A stretch of 64,000 nucleotides of DNA from Pseudomonas lalucatii (GCF_018398425.1 NZ_JADPMV010000001.1:372001-436000); one strand, 5' to 3'. Positions 1 to 8,503 are shown, counted from the first letter of the stretch. The notes: generated from the sequence alone by a model not told the origin. A program made the numbers and translations.

Positions 1-471
1 GGCCTCGTCGATTCCGGCCCCGGCATGCTGCAGGCCATGGGCATCAAGGCCACTCAGGGTATCGAGCAGGCCCGCTTCGCCCCAGTCCAGCAGGTGATTG
101 TTGGCCAAGGCGCAGCAGTCGATGCCTGCGACCTCCAGCAGCGGCAGGTTGGCCGGGTTCATGCGGTAGTTGATGCCCTTGGGCTGCGGCCGGCCGCGGC
201 GAGTTACCGCGGTTTCCAGGTTGACCAGGCGCAGGTCCGGACGGCGACGCCTGAACTCATCCAGGGCCGCGCCCCAGGCATAGGCGAAGTCCACCGGCCG
301 GGGAATGGGACCGTTGCGCCGCTCGGCCAGCTGCACATAGTCGCCGGCATGCTTGACGCAGGCCTCATGGAGTCGGGGGTCGCCCGGATAGGGCAAGATC
401 TGGTCGATGCCCCGCGCGCACATCAGGTCGCCGCCGAGAAACAGGGTGGTGAACGGCTTGCCGTGCGTCAT
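1..471 (-). CDS. CapA family protein, N-terminal part (cut by window start)
   Basis: The reverse-strand frame opens at an ATG (469-471) preceded by a GGGAGG ribosome site and stays open to the window edge, giving about 157 residues. The N-terminus contains TLFLGGDLMCARGID, followed by VNLETAVT and later CALANNHLLDWGEAG. This is the layout of the CapA/PgsA poly-gamma-glutamate synthesis family, a metallophosphoesterase-like fold in which GDxM, NLE and NNH are hallmark motifs. No signal peptide is seen. The role in this organism is not known; family members are linked to capsule or polyglutamate production, but many are uncharacterised. The C-terminal half lies outside the window. Confidence 0.85.
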   Translation of the reverse strand, partial: MTHGKPFTTLFLGGDLMCARGIDQILPYPGDPRLHEACVKHAGDYVQLAERRNGPIPRPVDFAYAWGAALDEFRRRRPDLRLVNLETAVTRRGRPQPKGINYRMNPANLPLLEVAGIDCCALANNHLLDWGEAGLLDTLSGLDAHGLQHAGAGIDEA

Positions 472-1036
472 GGCAACCTCCCGAGATCACAGGCGTCCCT
501 GCATCCACGGATCGAGTTCCCTTGTTTCAGACTGCAATGATCGGCGGTTGCATTCAAGGGGCTGGCTTTGCCGATGCTCTGTGCAAGCTGCGGGGCAGTT
601 CCGGGCGATGCGATGAACGCACAACGGCGCGATAGCTGGCCGACCTCGTCGGCGTACAGTGCAGTCGGCCCTGCCGGGCAAATGCCCCCAGCCCCGCGGC
701 GCGCCGATTGGTTTGCGATTGCGCCATAGGCACTGCTACCCGACCCGATCCAGGGCGCAGAACCCAAGAGGACGGTATCTGGTTGCCGTCCCGGCAACTC
801 CGGACGTTCGGTCGTTGACAGCCGTCTCGAGAGTGCTAACTTGAAGGCGTGGGAAAAATTCCCACATACTTGCACTGACTGGCTGAGAAGGATCGTGCGG
901 AAACCGCAGTTGCGTCACTGATGCTGCAGATAGATGGCCGCGCCGGTTGGTTGGCCGCCCCAGAGGACGGCTTGGTATTCACTGCTCATTGCGTTCGATA
1001 GGGAGATGACGACGCAACTCCAAGCGGAGGTGCATC
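472..1036. other. Intergenic region upstream of the repeat-protein gene
   Basis: This 565-bp stretch separates the capA-like gene from the divergent repeat-protein gene. I find no convincing gene; frames on both strands lack good ribosome sites and family features. Its main visible element is the inverted repeat at 849-865. It presumably contains the promoters of both flanking genes. Confidence 0.5.
849..865. promoter_or_regulatory. Perfect inverted repeat, possible operator
   Basis: The sequence reads GTGGGAA-AAA-TTCCCAC: two perfect 7-bp arms with a 3-bp centre, about 170 bp upstream of the gene at 1037. It is too short and lacks a T-run to be a terminator. A dimeric regulator site is the simplest reading, but the regulator is unknown. 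Confidence 0.35.
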
Positions 1037-1939
1037 ATGCTGCTCAAGAAATGTTTGTTGGCTCTGGCAATTGGTGGAGTTCTGTCGGCATCGACGGTCC
1101 TGGTGCCCGATTACGTCAGTAGTTTCTCCAGCGTGTATGCCAAAGATGGCGGCAGCGGGGGAGGCGGTAGCGGGAGCGGCAGTGGCAGTGGCAGTGGCAG
1201 TGGCGGCGACGGTGGTGGTGGCCGCGGTGGTGGTGGCCACGGCGGCGGTGGCAACAGCGGCTCCGGAGGCGGTGGCCACGGCGGTGATGGTGGTGACGGC
1301 AGAGGCGACGGTGGCCACGGCCGAGGGGGCCACGGCGGTGACGGTCATAGCGGCCGGGGAGGCGGTGACGCCGACCACGGCGGTATGGCTGGGAACAGCG
1401 GCCCTGGCAATGCCCGTGACAACGACGCGGGGAAAGATGCCGCCGATGCGGCCCGTGACGCCGCCAGAAGTGAGGCGAATGCGGCCCGAGAGTCTGCCAG
1501 AGACGCAGCCGATGCGGCCCGAGAATCTGCCAGAGATGCCGCAGATGCGGCCCGAGATGCCGCCAGGGCTTCGGCCGATGCCGCCCGAGACGCGGCCAAG
1601 GCGGCCGGCGATCCGAACGCAGATGCGGCCCGGGATGCCGCCAAGGCTGCTGCCGATGCGGCCCGAGACGCGGCCAGAGCAGCTGCCGACGCAGCTCGGG
1701 ACGCCGCCAAGGATGAGGCAGATGCGGCTCGAGACGCTGCCCGAGCGGCTGCGAATGTAGCGCGCGACGCCGCCAGGGATGCGGCGAGGGCCGCCCGCCC
1801 GGATGACGACGATGCACCGGATGCACCCGATGCCCCGGACGCGCCTGATGAGCCGGATGACGATGTGGTCGAGGTAGAGTTCGAGCCCAACGACGGCCCC
1901 GACGCTCCGGATGTCGACGTGGTCGAGGTACAGCACTAG
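1037..1939 (+). CDS. Exported Gly-rich protein with 11-residue Ala/Asp/Arg repeats
   Basis: The 300-residue protein starts at an ATG preceded by GCGGAGGT. Residues 1-35 form a signal peptide with probable cleavage after VYA. Residues 37-112 are Gly/Ser/His-rich. Residues 134-254 consist of about ten tandem 11-residue units with consensus xxADAARDAAR; one unit carries a four-residue insertion (GDPN). Residues 255-300 are an acidic Asp/Pro/Ala tail. Undecad periodicity with small Ala faces and alternating Asp/Arg suggests long amphipathic helices or a right-handed coiled coil, as in LEA-like proteins; this is inference. I recognise no family. A hairpin follows the gene. The downstream neighbours also encode repeat-rich exported proteins, so a cell-surface or periplasmic structural role is possible. 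Confidence 0.8.
   Translation: MLLKKCLLALAIGGVLSASTVLVPDYVSSFSSVYAKDGGSGGGGSGSGSGSGSGSGGDGGGGRGGGGHGGGGNSGSGGGGHGGDGGDGRGDGGHGRGGHGGDGHSGRGGGDADHGGMAGNSGPGNARDNDAGKDAADAARDAARSEANAARESARDAADAARESARDAADAARDAARASADAARDAAKAAGDPNADAARDAAKAAADAARDAARAAADAARDAAKDEADAARDAARAAANVARDAARDAARAARPDDDDAPDAPDAPDAPDEPDDDVVEVEFEPNDGPDAPDVDVVEVQH
1178..1204 (+). repeat. GGCAGT hexanucleotide microsatellite
   Basis: Four consecutive GGCAGT units plus a trailing GGC encode alternating Gly-Ser within the Gly-rich part of the exported repeat protein. Unit length is a multiple of three, so slippage would change protein length without shifting frame. Confidence 0.8.
1436..1798 (+). repeat. Ten imperfect 33-bp coding repeats (undecads)
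   Basis: Imperfect tandem 33-bp units encode the 11-residue repeat xxADAARDAAR of the protein starting at 1037. The DNA units differ mostly at codon positions coding the first two or three residues (DA, SE, AS, AA, DE), while ADAARDAAR is strongly kept. One unit is expanded by 12 bp to encode GDPN. The pattern indicates repeat expansion followed by divergence. Confidence 0.85.
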
Positions 1940-1977
1940 AGAACGTCCCGAGCGCCTGCAGGATGGATCCGCGCTGA

Positions 1978-2011
1978 GTCGCAAATCCCCAAGCATCAAG
2001 GGGTTTGCGAC
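1978..2011 (+). terminator. Hairpin after the repeat-protein gene
   Basis: GTCGCAAATCCCC pairs with GGGGTTTGCGAC across a 9-nt loop, with one bulged T, followed by TCCTTCT. The stem is strong but the T tract is weak. It lies 38 bp after the stop codon at 1939, which fits a transcription terminator. Confidence 0.5.
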
Positions 2012-2250
2012 TCCTTCTGCGCCGCGGTTATCAAGCTCCGGGAAACCGAAAGGGTGCGCCGAGCGCCTCGGCATATCGTCCAGGCCTGCGCGGTCCGGAC
2101 AGGGGAAATACGGCGGTCCAAGGCGATGAGTGACAAAGGCTGAGCGCGATCGGCACGGAGGTCAGGATTGTCGAGCGCCTCGGACGAAAAGCTGGGCTGA
2201 TTGAGCAGGGGGCGTTTTAATCTAGCAACAGTGTTTGAAGGAATGTCTTG

Positions 2251-3105
2251 ATGCGATTGCCCACTCTGCCTCCCTCTCTACTGCCGGCGCTGACGCATGT
2301 CATGCGCCCATTGGTGAGGCTGATGCTCAAGAAGGGGGTCTCGTACACCTGCTTTGCCAACCTGCTCAAGGAGATATTCGTCGATGTCGCCGAGCACGAG
2401 TTTCGTCTCGACGACAAGCCGTCGACCGACAGCCGGATCAGCCTGCTGACGGGGGTGCACCGCAAGGATGTCAGGCGCCTGCGGGCCAAGGTGAGCGAGC
2501 GGGCGGCCATCCTGCCCGAGGATATTTCGTTCGGGGCCCACTTGATCAGCGTCTGGCTGAACCACGCGCCGTTCTGCGCGGCGCCCGGCCGGCCACTGCC
2601 CCTGGCACGTCTGGCCAGCATGGGTGGCGAGTGCTCGTTCGATAGCCTGGTGGCTCGGGTCAGCAAGGATATCCGTGCCCGCGTCGTGTTGGATGAGTGG
2701 CTTCGGCTGGGGATTGTGCGAATGGATGAACAGGATCAGGTCCATCTGGAGGCGATGGCGTTCATTCCGCAACGGGGATTTGACGAGAAGGCCGCCTACT
2801 TCCAGCACAACCTCCACGATCATGCCTGCGCCGCCGTGCACAACCTGACCGAGGACGGCGCACCGTTCTTCGAGCGCAGCGTCCACTACGACAGCCTGTC
2901 GCCGGCCGGTGTCGAGCAACTGCGTGAGGCCGTGAAGGTAGAAGGCATGCTGGTGTTGAACGGTTTCAACCTGCTGGCAGCCGAACTGGAGGAACAGGAC
3001 GTGCCCCCAGCCGATGCCAGGCAGCGCATCACCGTCGGTCTCTATTTCTACACTGAACCCAATCCACCAGCGGTGACCAAACCCACCACGGCCAGTTCGC
3101 CATGA
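2251..3105 (+). CDS. DUF6502-like protein
   Basis: About 284 residues, with no signal peptide or membrane segment. The N-terminal third (LMLKKGVSYTCFANLLKEIF, then SRISLLTGVHRKDVRRLRAKV) looks like a helical, helix-turn-helix-like module: a short DNA-binding-type segment in which the protein reads 'LLTGVHRKDVRRL'. This resembles the DUF6502 family of proteobacterial proteins of unknown function, assigned from memory. Start: the ATG at 2251 is chosen over the TTG immediately before it (2248); GAAGGA lies upstream. Its stop overlaps the ATG of the next gene by 4 bp (ATGA), so the two are probably translationally coupled. A regulatory role for the exported partner is possible but unproven. Confidence 0.7.
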   Translation: MRLPTLPPSLLPALTHVMRPLVRLMLKKGVSYTCFANLLKEIFVDVAEHEFRLDDKPSTDSRISLLTGVHRKDVRRLRAKVSERAAILPEDISFGAHLISVWLNHAPFCAAPGRPLPLARLASMGGECSFDSLVARVSKDIRARVVLDEWLRLGIVRMDEQDQVHLEAMAFIPQRGFDEKAAYFQHNLHDHACAAVHNLTEDGAPFFERSVHYDSLSPAGVEQLREAVKVEGMLVLNGFNLLAAELEEQDVPPADARQRITVGLYFYTEPNPPAVTKPTTASSP

Positions 3106-4556
3106 ACACTGCCACGCGCTTGCTGTTCGCCCTCATATTTATTTGCGGCCCATTGCTGCTGGCTTCTCCCGCCCTGAGCGCCGCACCGGCTTGCCTCGAG
3201 CCCGGCGGCATGGGCGGCACGGGCGCCGTGGCGACGGGCGGTATCGGCGGTACCGGCGCGCCAGCCGATAACGGGGGCGTTGGCGGTACCGGCGCGCCGG
3301 CCAACAACGGCGGAATGGGGGGGACCGGAGCACCTGCCGGCGAAGGTGGCAGCGGCGGTACAGGCATCGTCGGAACCATCACCGGCTTCGCCTCGATCTG
3401 CGTGAACGGCGTGGAAGTGCACTTCGATGACAAGGCTGCGATCAGTGAGAACGGCCTACCCGTCGGCAGCGAGCACCTGGCTATTGGTCAGGTGGTGGCG
3501 GTGGAGGCGCGCAGATCGCCACGCGGGCTCGAGGCGCGGAATATTGCGATCCTCCATGCCTATGAAGGTCCGATCACCGATGTAGCCACGGGCAGTGCGG
3601 CAATGCGGGTAATGGGGCAGCCCGTGCGCATCGCCGCAGGGGCCCACGTGGCCGAAGGTCTGCGAATCGGCGAGCCGGTACGGGTCAGTGGCTTGCGCGA
3701 TGCCCGGGGCGAAGTGGTCGCCAGCCGCATCGATCGCGCACCGGAGCTGGCGCAGGTCAGTGCCATCGGCGCAATCGATCGAGCCGGCAACCTGCAAGGA
3801 CTGACCCTCGGCAAGCCGCTGGCACCCCGCGATGAGGTCCTGGTGCGCGGCACCTGGAATGGCAGCCAGCTGGAGGTTGTCCAGGCGAACAGCGATCCAG
3901 GTATTCCCTTTGCCGGACGGGTGCGTAATGCGCTTGTAGAAGGCTTGGTGCGCGGGCGGCAGGCAGATCGCATCGAGTTCGGCGGGTTCACGGCCTATGT
4001 GGACAGCGGTACTGCCTATCTCGGCGGGCAAGCCGCCGACCTTGCAGTCGACCGGCGCATCCGGGTCTCCGGCGTGTTTGGCGAGGGGCGGAATATCCGG
4101 GCCGAACGCATCGAGTTCGCCCGGGAGCGCCCCGCAACCTCCAGCCAGGAAGGTGCCGGCCATCGGGGCTCGTCTGCGGAGGACGGCGAGCAGCACGAGG
4201 ATGGCGGCTCCGGTCGGAACAGCGTCGACTCTCGCGAGCGCAGCAGCGATGGCGATACGCGGGTCAGGCTCGAACGCAGGGAGGAGTCCGCTGCCGGCGA
4301 TCTGGAGCGTCGCGAGCGGATCGAGATACGCGATTCCGGCGACCGCCTGGAAACCCGGGAGCGGATCGAGATTTTCGAGAACGGCGTTCGGGTCGAGCGG
4401 ATCGAACGTATCGAACGGATCGAGCGCTCGGACCGGGTCGACAAACCGGAGCGGGTGGAGCGCATCGAACGCATCGAGCGGGTGGACAAACCTGAACGCG
4501 TCGATCGACCTGAGGTGGAGCGGGTCGAGAGGCTGGACCGCTCCGGGCCCCATTAG
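3102..4556 (+). CDS. DUF5666-type exported protein with Gly repeats and charged tail
   Basis: 484 residues. Residues 1-27 are a signal peptide (cleavage near ALSA). Residues 35-90 contain about five copies of a GGxGGTGAPA motif. Residues 90 to about 330 contain repeated small beta-barrel-like segments (ITGFASICVNGVEVHFD, IGQVVAVEA, VRVSGL, RVRNALVEG), matching the repeated DUF5666 fold. From about 340 the protein turns highly charged and low-complexity, with reiterated ERIERIER and VDKPERV motifs. It overlaps the preceding gene by ATGA. Function unknown. The Cys pair (ACLEP near 31 and SICVNG near 100) could form a disulfide. The charged tail may bind a polymer or another protein; this is speculation. 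Confidence 0.75.
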   Translation: MNTATRLLFALIFICGPLLLASPALSAAPACLEPGGMGGTGAVATGGIGGTGAPADNGGVGGTGAPANNGGMGGTGAPAGEGGSGGTGIVGTITGFASICVNGVEVHFDDKAAISENGLPVGSEHLAIGQVVAVEARRSPRGLEARNIAILHAYEGPITDVATGSAAMRVMGQPVRIAAGAHVAEGLRIGEPVRVSGLRDARGEVVASRIDRAPELAQVSAIGAIDRAGNLQGLTLGKPLAPRDEVLVRGTWNGSQLEVVQANSDPGIPFAGRVRNALVEGLVRGRQADRIEFGGFTAYVDSGTAYLGGQAADLAVDRRIRVSGVFGEGRNIRAERIEFARERPATSSQEGAGHRGSSAEDGEQHEDGGSGRNSVDSRERSSDGDTRVRLERREESAAGDLERRERIEIRDSGDRLETRERIEIFENGVRVERIERIERIERSDRVDKPERVERIERIERVDKPERVDRPEVERVERLDRSGPH

Positions 4557-4681
4557 AGGCCAATCCCTCTCAGCGGGAGACAGGCATTTGTGCAAGCGGC
4601 GAGTAGATGGACGACTAAGCTAAGCAGGGCCGGCAACAGTCGCGATGTGAACTTCGGTGTCTGGATTGCAACGAGGTCGAT

Positions 4682-5434
4682 ATGCTAGCTGCTCGTCTGA
4701 TCGTACCCTGCCTTTGGCTGTCCCTGGTCGGCCCGGCCCTGGCCGATGAGTTCACGCTTTCTACCGGGGCCGATTACTCGCGGGGGAACTACGGGACTCC
4801 GACAACCAGCGAAACCTGGTATGTCCCGGTGGTCGTTAAATATGCAACCGGCCCCTTGCTCTACAGGTTGACCATCCCGTACCTGCGCATCACCAATCCC
4901 TCGGTGGGGCCGGATGGCGAACCGTTGCCTGGGGGCTGTGGCCGCGTCGAGAAGGGCCTGGGCGACACGGTGGCGAGTGCGAGCATTGCGCTGCTGGACG
5001 GCAGCCGAGGCGATGGACTGATTCTGGACCTGACCGGCAAGGTCAAACTGCCCACAGCCGATGAAGACGACTGCCTGGGAACCGGCAAGACCGACTTCTC
5101 CGCCCAAATCGACATCACGCAGCGACTCGGCGCTGTCAGCGGCTTCGCCACTGTGGGCTGGAAGAAGTTCGGCGACCCCTCGGGCAGCAACCTTCGGGAC
5201 CCGTTCTTCGTGTCGCTCGGCTTCGTGACCGGATTGGCGCCCGCGACCTCCGCGGGCGCGGCTTACGACTGGCGACAGGAGGTGAGCGCCGATGGCCATG
5301 AGGTTCAGGAACTTACCCTGTTCCTGACCCAGAGGCTCAGCCGCTCCTGGAAGATCCAGCTGTATGCCCGCAAAGGCTTTTCCGACGCCAGCCCCGATGC
5401 CGGCGGCGGGCTGCTGCTCAGCCATTCGTTTTGA
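4682..5434 (+). CDS. Small outer-membrane beta-barrel protein
   Basis: 250 residues. The signal peptide is cleaved after ALA at about residue 22. The mature protein consists of alternating hydrophobic/polar strands with aromatic girdles (TWYVPVVVKY, LLYRLTIPYLRI, WKIQLYARKGF) and ends in Phe (LLLSHSF), the C-terminal signature recognised by the BAM machinery. A CGR...DDC pair could form a loop disulfide. Start: ATG after ACGAGG. It lies 125 bp downstream of the DUF5666 gene on the same strand and probably belongs to the same functional cluster. It resembles transporter-annotated barrel families of unknown substrate. Confidence 0.75.
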   Translation: MLAARLIVPCLWLSLVGPALADEFTLSTGADYSRGNYGTPTTSETWYVPVVVKYATGPLLYRLTIPYLRITNPSVGPDGEPLPGGCGRVEKGLGDTVASASIALLDGSRGDGLILDLTGKVKLPTADEDDCLGTGKTDFSAQIDITQRLGAVSGFATVGWKKFGDPSGSNLRDPFFVSLGFVTGLAPATSAGAAYDWRQEVSADGHEVQELTLFLTQRLSRSWKIQLYARKGFSDASPDAGGGLLLSHSF

Positions 5435-5802
5435 GTTGCTGTCCTGATCGGACATACGTACGAACGAAAGCTGCGGGTCAGCCATGGCAGCCCCGGTGTG
5501 ACGTCATTCCAAATAGAGGCTTCGCATAATGTATATTATGTTAAATCATCTATTGCTCTAGCTAACGCCGTCGAAGCAACCTACCCACCCGAGCGTCTTC
5601 TCTCGCCATGCCTGATAGCGGCGCGGAATTGAAACTCCAGGTCATCTATACATGCATGTATAATACTCAGGCCGCGCGCCTATCGAGAGCCGAGTCCCTG
5701 CTGCGTGATTCAGGGATGGTCCCGTAACTGCGCGGAACATCCCTCAATGCTGCCATTGCGGTGAAGCGCAGACGCGACATCGCCCCGAGGAACTTAGCCA
5801 GA
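5435..5802. other. Intergenic region with AT-rich segment and hut operator
   Basis: 368 bp between the outer-membrane barrel gene and hutD. It includes a locally AT-rich stretch (about 5519-5560) and the palindrome at 5647-5662. No gene is visible apart from a possible N-terminal extension of hutD from a GTG at 5761. Confidence 0.5.
5647..5662. promoter_or_regulatory. Probable HutC operator upstream of hutD
   Basis: A perfect 16-bp palindrome, TATACATG/CATGTATA, 141 bp upstream of the hutD ATG. It resembles the TGTATATACA cores found before hutU and between hutF and hutC in this window. GntR-family HutC repressors are known to bind such palindromes and to release them on urocanate. Assignment is by sequence similarity and context. 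Confidence 0.65.
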
Positions 5803-6393
5803 ATGATTCGTACGCAAATCCATCGAGCCAGCGCCTATGTCCCAATGCCCTGGAAGAATGGCCTGGGCAGTACGCTCGAGGTCGCGCGGGACACCGGCGA
5901 GGGGCTGGATGGATTTGGCTGGCGCCTGTCGATTGCCGACATAGATGAGTCCAACGGTTTTTCTGCCTTCGCCGGCTACCAGAGGGTGATCAGCGTGCTG
6001 GAGGGTGGCGGCATGGTGCTGGAAGTCGATGGCACTGATACTCCCCCGCTGCTCGCGCTCGAGCCCTTCGCCTTCTCAGGGGACAGTCGCGTGCACTGCC
6101 GCCTGCTCAAGGGGGCGATCCGCGACTTCAATCTGATCTATTCGCCCGATCTGTTCGGCGCGCGCCTGCAGTGGCTGCGCGCCGACGAGGCTCAGCGAAT
6201 CCTCACCAGCGCCACCACCCTGTTGCTGTTCGCCGCGCAAAGCGGCGTAGAAGTGCACCTGGACAACGCCGCCTGCGGTGTCCTGGGACAGTACGACTGC
6301 CTGCATGTCGAGCGTTCGGCCGAACTCGCCGAGTTGCAGATTCACGGCGGCCCATCGGCTTTCTGCTGCCTTATCGAACTCGAGCGTCGCTGA
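5803..6393 (+). CDS. hutD: HutD family protein
   Basis: 196 residues from the ATG at 5803 (GAGG lies 12 bp upstream). The N-terminus MIRTQIHRASAYVPMPWKNGLGSTLEVARD is typical of HutD/Ves proteins, double-stranded beta-helix (cupin-like) proteins. WKNGxGxTxE and the later DFNLIYSP and LFAAQSGVEV segments are family features. HutD is not an enzyme of the histidine pathway; work in Pseudomonas fluorescens suggests it limits hut induction, perhaps by binding a pathway intermediate. Here it is separated from hutC, standing convergent to the end of the hutU-H-I-G operon, with its own operator-like palindrome upstream. Confidence 0.88.
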   Translation: MIRTQIHRASAYVPMPWKNGLGSTLEVARDTGEGLDGFGWRLSIADIDESNGFSAFAGYQRVISVLEGGGMVLEVDGTDTPPLLALEPFAFSGDSRVHCRLLKGAIRDFNLIYSPDLFGARLQWLRADEAQRILTSATTLLLFAAQSGVEVHLDNAACGVLGQYDCLHVERSAELAELQIHGGPSAFCCLIELERR

Positions 6394-6427
6394 CGAGCCC
6401 GAACCCTACCACCTCTCGCCCGACAGC

Positions 6428-6456
6428 AGCGCCACGGCCTGTATGGCCGTGGCGCT
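6428..6456. terminator. Hairpin between convergent hutD and hutG
   Basis: AGCGCCACGGCC pairs perfectly with GGCCGTGGCGCT across a 5-nt loop, in the 96-bp gap between the converging hutD and hutG stops. There is no T tract, so it may act as a bidirectional barrier or RNA 3'-end stabiliser rather than a classic intrinsic terminator. Confidence 0.5.
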
Positions 6457-6489
6457 CGTAGGCGATGGCGTTGTGCTGTGTGCCTGGGC

Positions 6490-7302
6490 CTAGCGGACGT
6501 AGTGCGCCCTGCCCCACTGCAGCAGGCCCTGCAGCAACTGGCGCAGCACCGGGCGGACGGATTCGGCCGCTTTCGGACGGTAAGCGTAGGGGGGCGCTTC
6601 ATCCATGTAGGTGCATTGCGCCAGTTCCAGCTGGATGGCGTGGATGTTGTCGGCAGGCCCGCCGTAGTGGCGGGTGATATAGCCGCCCTTGAAGCGTCCG
6701 TTGAGCACCTGGCTGTAGCCGCTCGCACCGGCGCAGACCTGCTGCAGTTGCATCGCCAGGGCCGGCGCGCAGCTGGCGCCGTCATTGCTGCCCAGGTTGA
6801 AGTCCGCCAGGCGACCGTCGAACAGGCGTGGCACCCGCGAGGCGATCGAATGGGCATCGAACAGCATCGCGTAACCGAACTCGTCGCGCAGGCGCTCCAG
6901 TTCGGCCGCCAGGACGCGGTGGTACGGCGTCCAAATCTGCTCCAGCGTGCGGGCCCGCTCGGCGCTCGACGGCTCGAGCCCTGCGCGGAACAAGGGCGTG
7001 CCGTCGAACAGGGTCGCGGGAAAGAGCCCCGTGGTCGCGCTGGCGTAGAGGGGCTTATCGTCGGCCGGGCGGTTGAGGTCGACCACATAGCGCGAGTAGC
7101 GGGCCGCCAGGGTACTGGCCCCCAACTCGGCGGCGAAATCATAGAGCCTGGGGATATGCCAGTCGGTATCCGGCAGGCTGCGGGCCCGCTCGACCAGGCC
7201 CGCCTCGACCGCCGGCGTGAGCAGGACGCCGGCGTGGGGCATGCTGATCAGCAGCGGCAGCCTCCCCCGGCTGAACTCGAAGGCATCGCTGTTATTGCTC
7301 AT
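6490..7302 (-). CDS. hutG: N-formylglutamate deformylase
   Basis: 270 residues. It hydrolyses N-formyl-L-glutamate to glutamate and formate, the last step of the five-step histidine pathway that uses HutF. Family motifs include LLISMPHAG near the N-terminus, [15 protein letters not shown] and GGYITRHYG, which carry the metal-binding and substrate residues of the FGase family. The start overlaps the 3' end of hutI by 11 bp, so the two are translationally linked. It is the last gene of the hutU-hutH-hutI-hutG unit. Confidence 0.95.
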   Translation of the reverse strand: MSNNSDAFEFSRGRLPLLISMPHAGVLLTPAVEAGLVERARSLPDTDWHIPRLYDFAAELGASTLAARYSRYVVDLNRPADDKPLYASATTGLFPATLFDGTPLFRAGLEPSSAERARTLEQIWTPYHRVLAAELERLRDEFGYAMLFDAHSIASRVPRLFDGRLADFNLGSNDGASCAPALAMQLQQVCAGASGYSQVLNGRFKGGYITRHYGGPADNIHAIQLELAQCTYMDEAPPYAYRPKAAESVRPVLRQLLQGLLQWGRAHYVR

Positions 7303-8503
7303 CGCTCAGTTCCTCGCCATGTCGGATCACCCGCTTGTCCAGGTCGCCCCCCAGCCAATAGGCCAGCTCGGCCGGCCGGTGGATATCCCAGGCCACGAAG
7401 TCGGCGTGCTTGCCCACTTCCAGGCTGCCATGGCTGCCGGCCAGGCCCAGCGCCTCGGCCGCGTGCAGGGTGACGCCGGCCAGGGCCTCTTCCGGGGTCA
7501 TGCGGAACAGGGTGCAGGCCATGTTCATCATCAGCCGCAGCGACAGCGCCGGCGAGGTCCCGGGGTTGAGGTCGCTGGCGATCGCCATGGCCACCCCGTG
7601 CCGACGCAGCAGCTCGATCGGCGGCAATTGTGTCTCGCGCAGGAAGTAGAAGGCGCCGGGCAGCAGCACCGCCACGCTGCCGGCAGCGGCCATGGCTCGG
7701 GCATCGGCCTCATCCATGAACTCCAGATGATCGGCCGACAGGGCGCCGTAGCGCGCCGCCAGGCTGGAGCCGTGCAGCGGCGACAGTTGCTCGGCATGCA
7801 GCTTGACCGGCAGACCCAGCTCGCGCGCGCGCTGGAATACGCGCTCGACCTGCGCCGGCGAGAACGCCAGGTGCTCGCAGAAGGCATCGACCGCGTCGAC
7901 CAGGCCTTCTCCGGCCAGGGCCGGGAGTATCTCGGCGCAGACATGGTCGATGTAGTCGTCGGCGCGGCCGGCAAATTCCGGGGGCAGCGCGTGGGCCGCC
8001 AGGCAGGTGGCCTTGACCGTGATGGGCAGGCGTTCGCCGAGACGGCGGATCACCCGCAACATCTTGCGCTCGCTGCCCAGGTCGAGGCCGTAGCCGGACT
8101 TGATCTCCACCGTGGTCACGCCCTCGCGCAGCAGCCCCCGCAGGCGCTGGGTGGCCGTGGCCAGCAGCTGTTCCTCGTCCGCACCCCGGGTGGCGCGCAC
8201 GGTGCTGGCGATGCCGCCACCGGCGGCGGCGATCTCGGCATAGCTGACGCCCTGCAGGCGCTGCTCGAACTCGGCGCTGCGATCGCCACCAAACACCAGG
8301 TGGGTATGACAATCGATCAGTCCCGGGGTCAGCCACCTGCCGCCCAGGTCGATGCGTTCGGCATAGTCGCCTGCCGGCAACTGCGCCTGGGGGCCGATCC
8401 ATTCGATGAGGGTGCCACGCGTCACCAGCGCCGCATCCTCGATGATCGAGTAACGGCCGCCGGCCATGGTGGCGGCGTGGCAGTTGAACCACAGGCGCAG
8501 CAT
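7292..8503 (-). CDS. hutI: Imidazolonepropionase
   Basis: 403 residues from the ATG at 8501-8503, preceded by GAGGAG; an upstream in-frame extension to 8665 has no family similarity. It converts 4-imidazolone-5-propanoate to N-formimidoyl-L-glutamate in the cytosol. The amidohydrolase metal motif HTH is at residues 66-68, followed by LVFGGDR and EIKSGYGLD. The C-terminal region contains SDLNPGTSP, with a metal-ligand Asp. It lies 163 bp downstream of the hutH stop and overlaps hutG. Confidence 0.96.
   Translation of the reverse strand: MLRLWFNCHAATMAGGRYSIIEDAALVTRGTLIEWIGPQAQLPAGDYAERIDLGGRWLTPGLIDCHTHLVFGGDRSAEFEQRLQGVSYAEIAAAGGGIASTVRATRGADEEQLLATATQRLRGLLREGVTTVEIKSGYGLDLGSERKMLRVIRRLGERLPITVKATCLAAHALPPEFAGRADDYIDHVCAEILPALAGEGLVDAVDAFCEHLAFSPAQVERVFQRARELGLPVKLHAEQLSPLHGSSLAARYGALSADHLEFMDEADARAMAAAGSVAVLLPGAFYFLRETQLPPIELLRRHGVAMAIASDLNPGTSPALSLRLMMNMACTLFRMTPEEALAGVTLHAAEALGLAGSHGSLEVGKHADFVAWDIHRPAELAYWLGGDLDKRVIRHGEELSDEQ

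Noticed and set aside
1178..1204. Microsatellite as a phase-variation switch
   Set aside because: The GGCAGT unit is 6 bp, so length changes stay in frame and cannot switch the gene off.
1116..2074. Reverse-strand and alternative-frame long ORFs over the repeat protein gene
   Set aside because: Repeats keep all frames open; only the forward frame has a ribosome site, a signal peptide and periodic residues.
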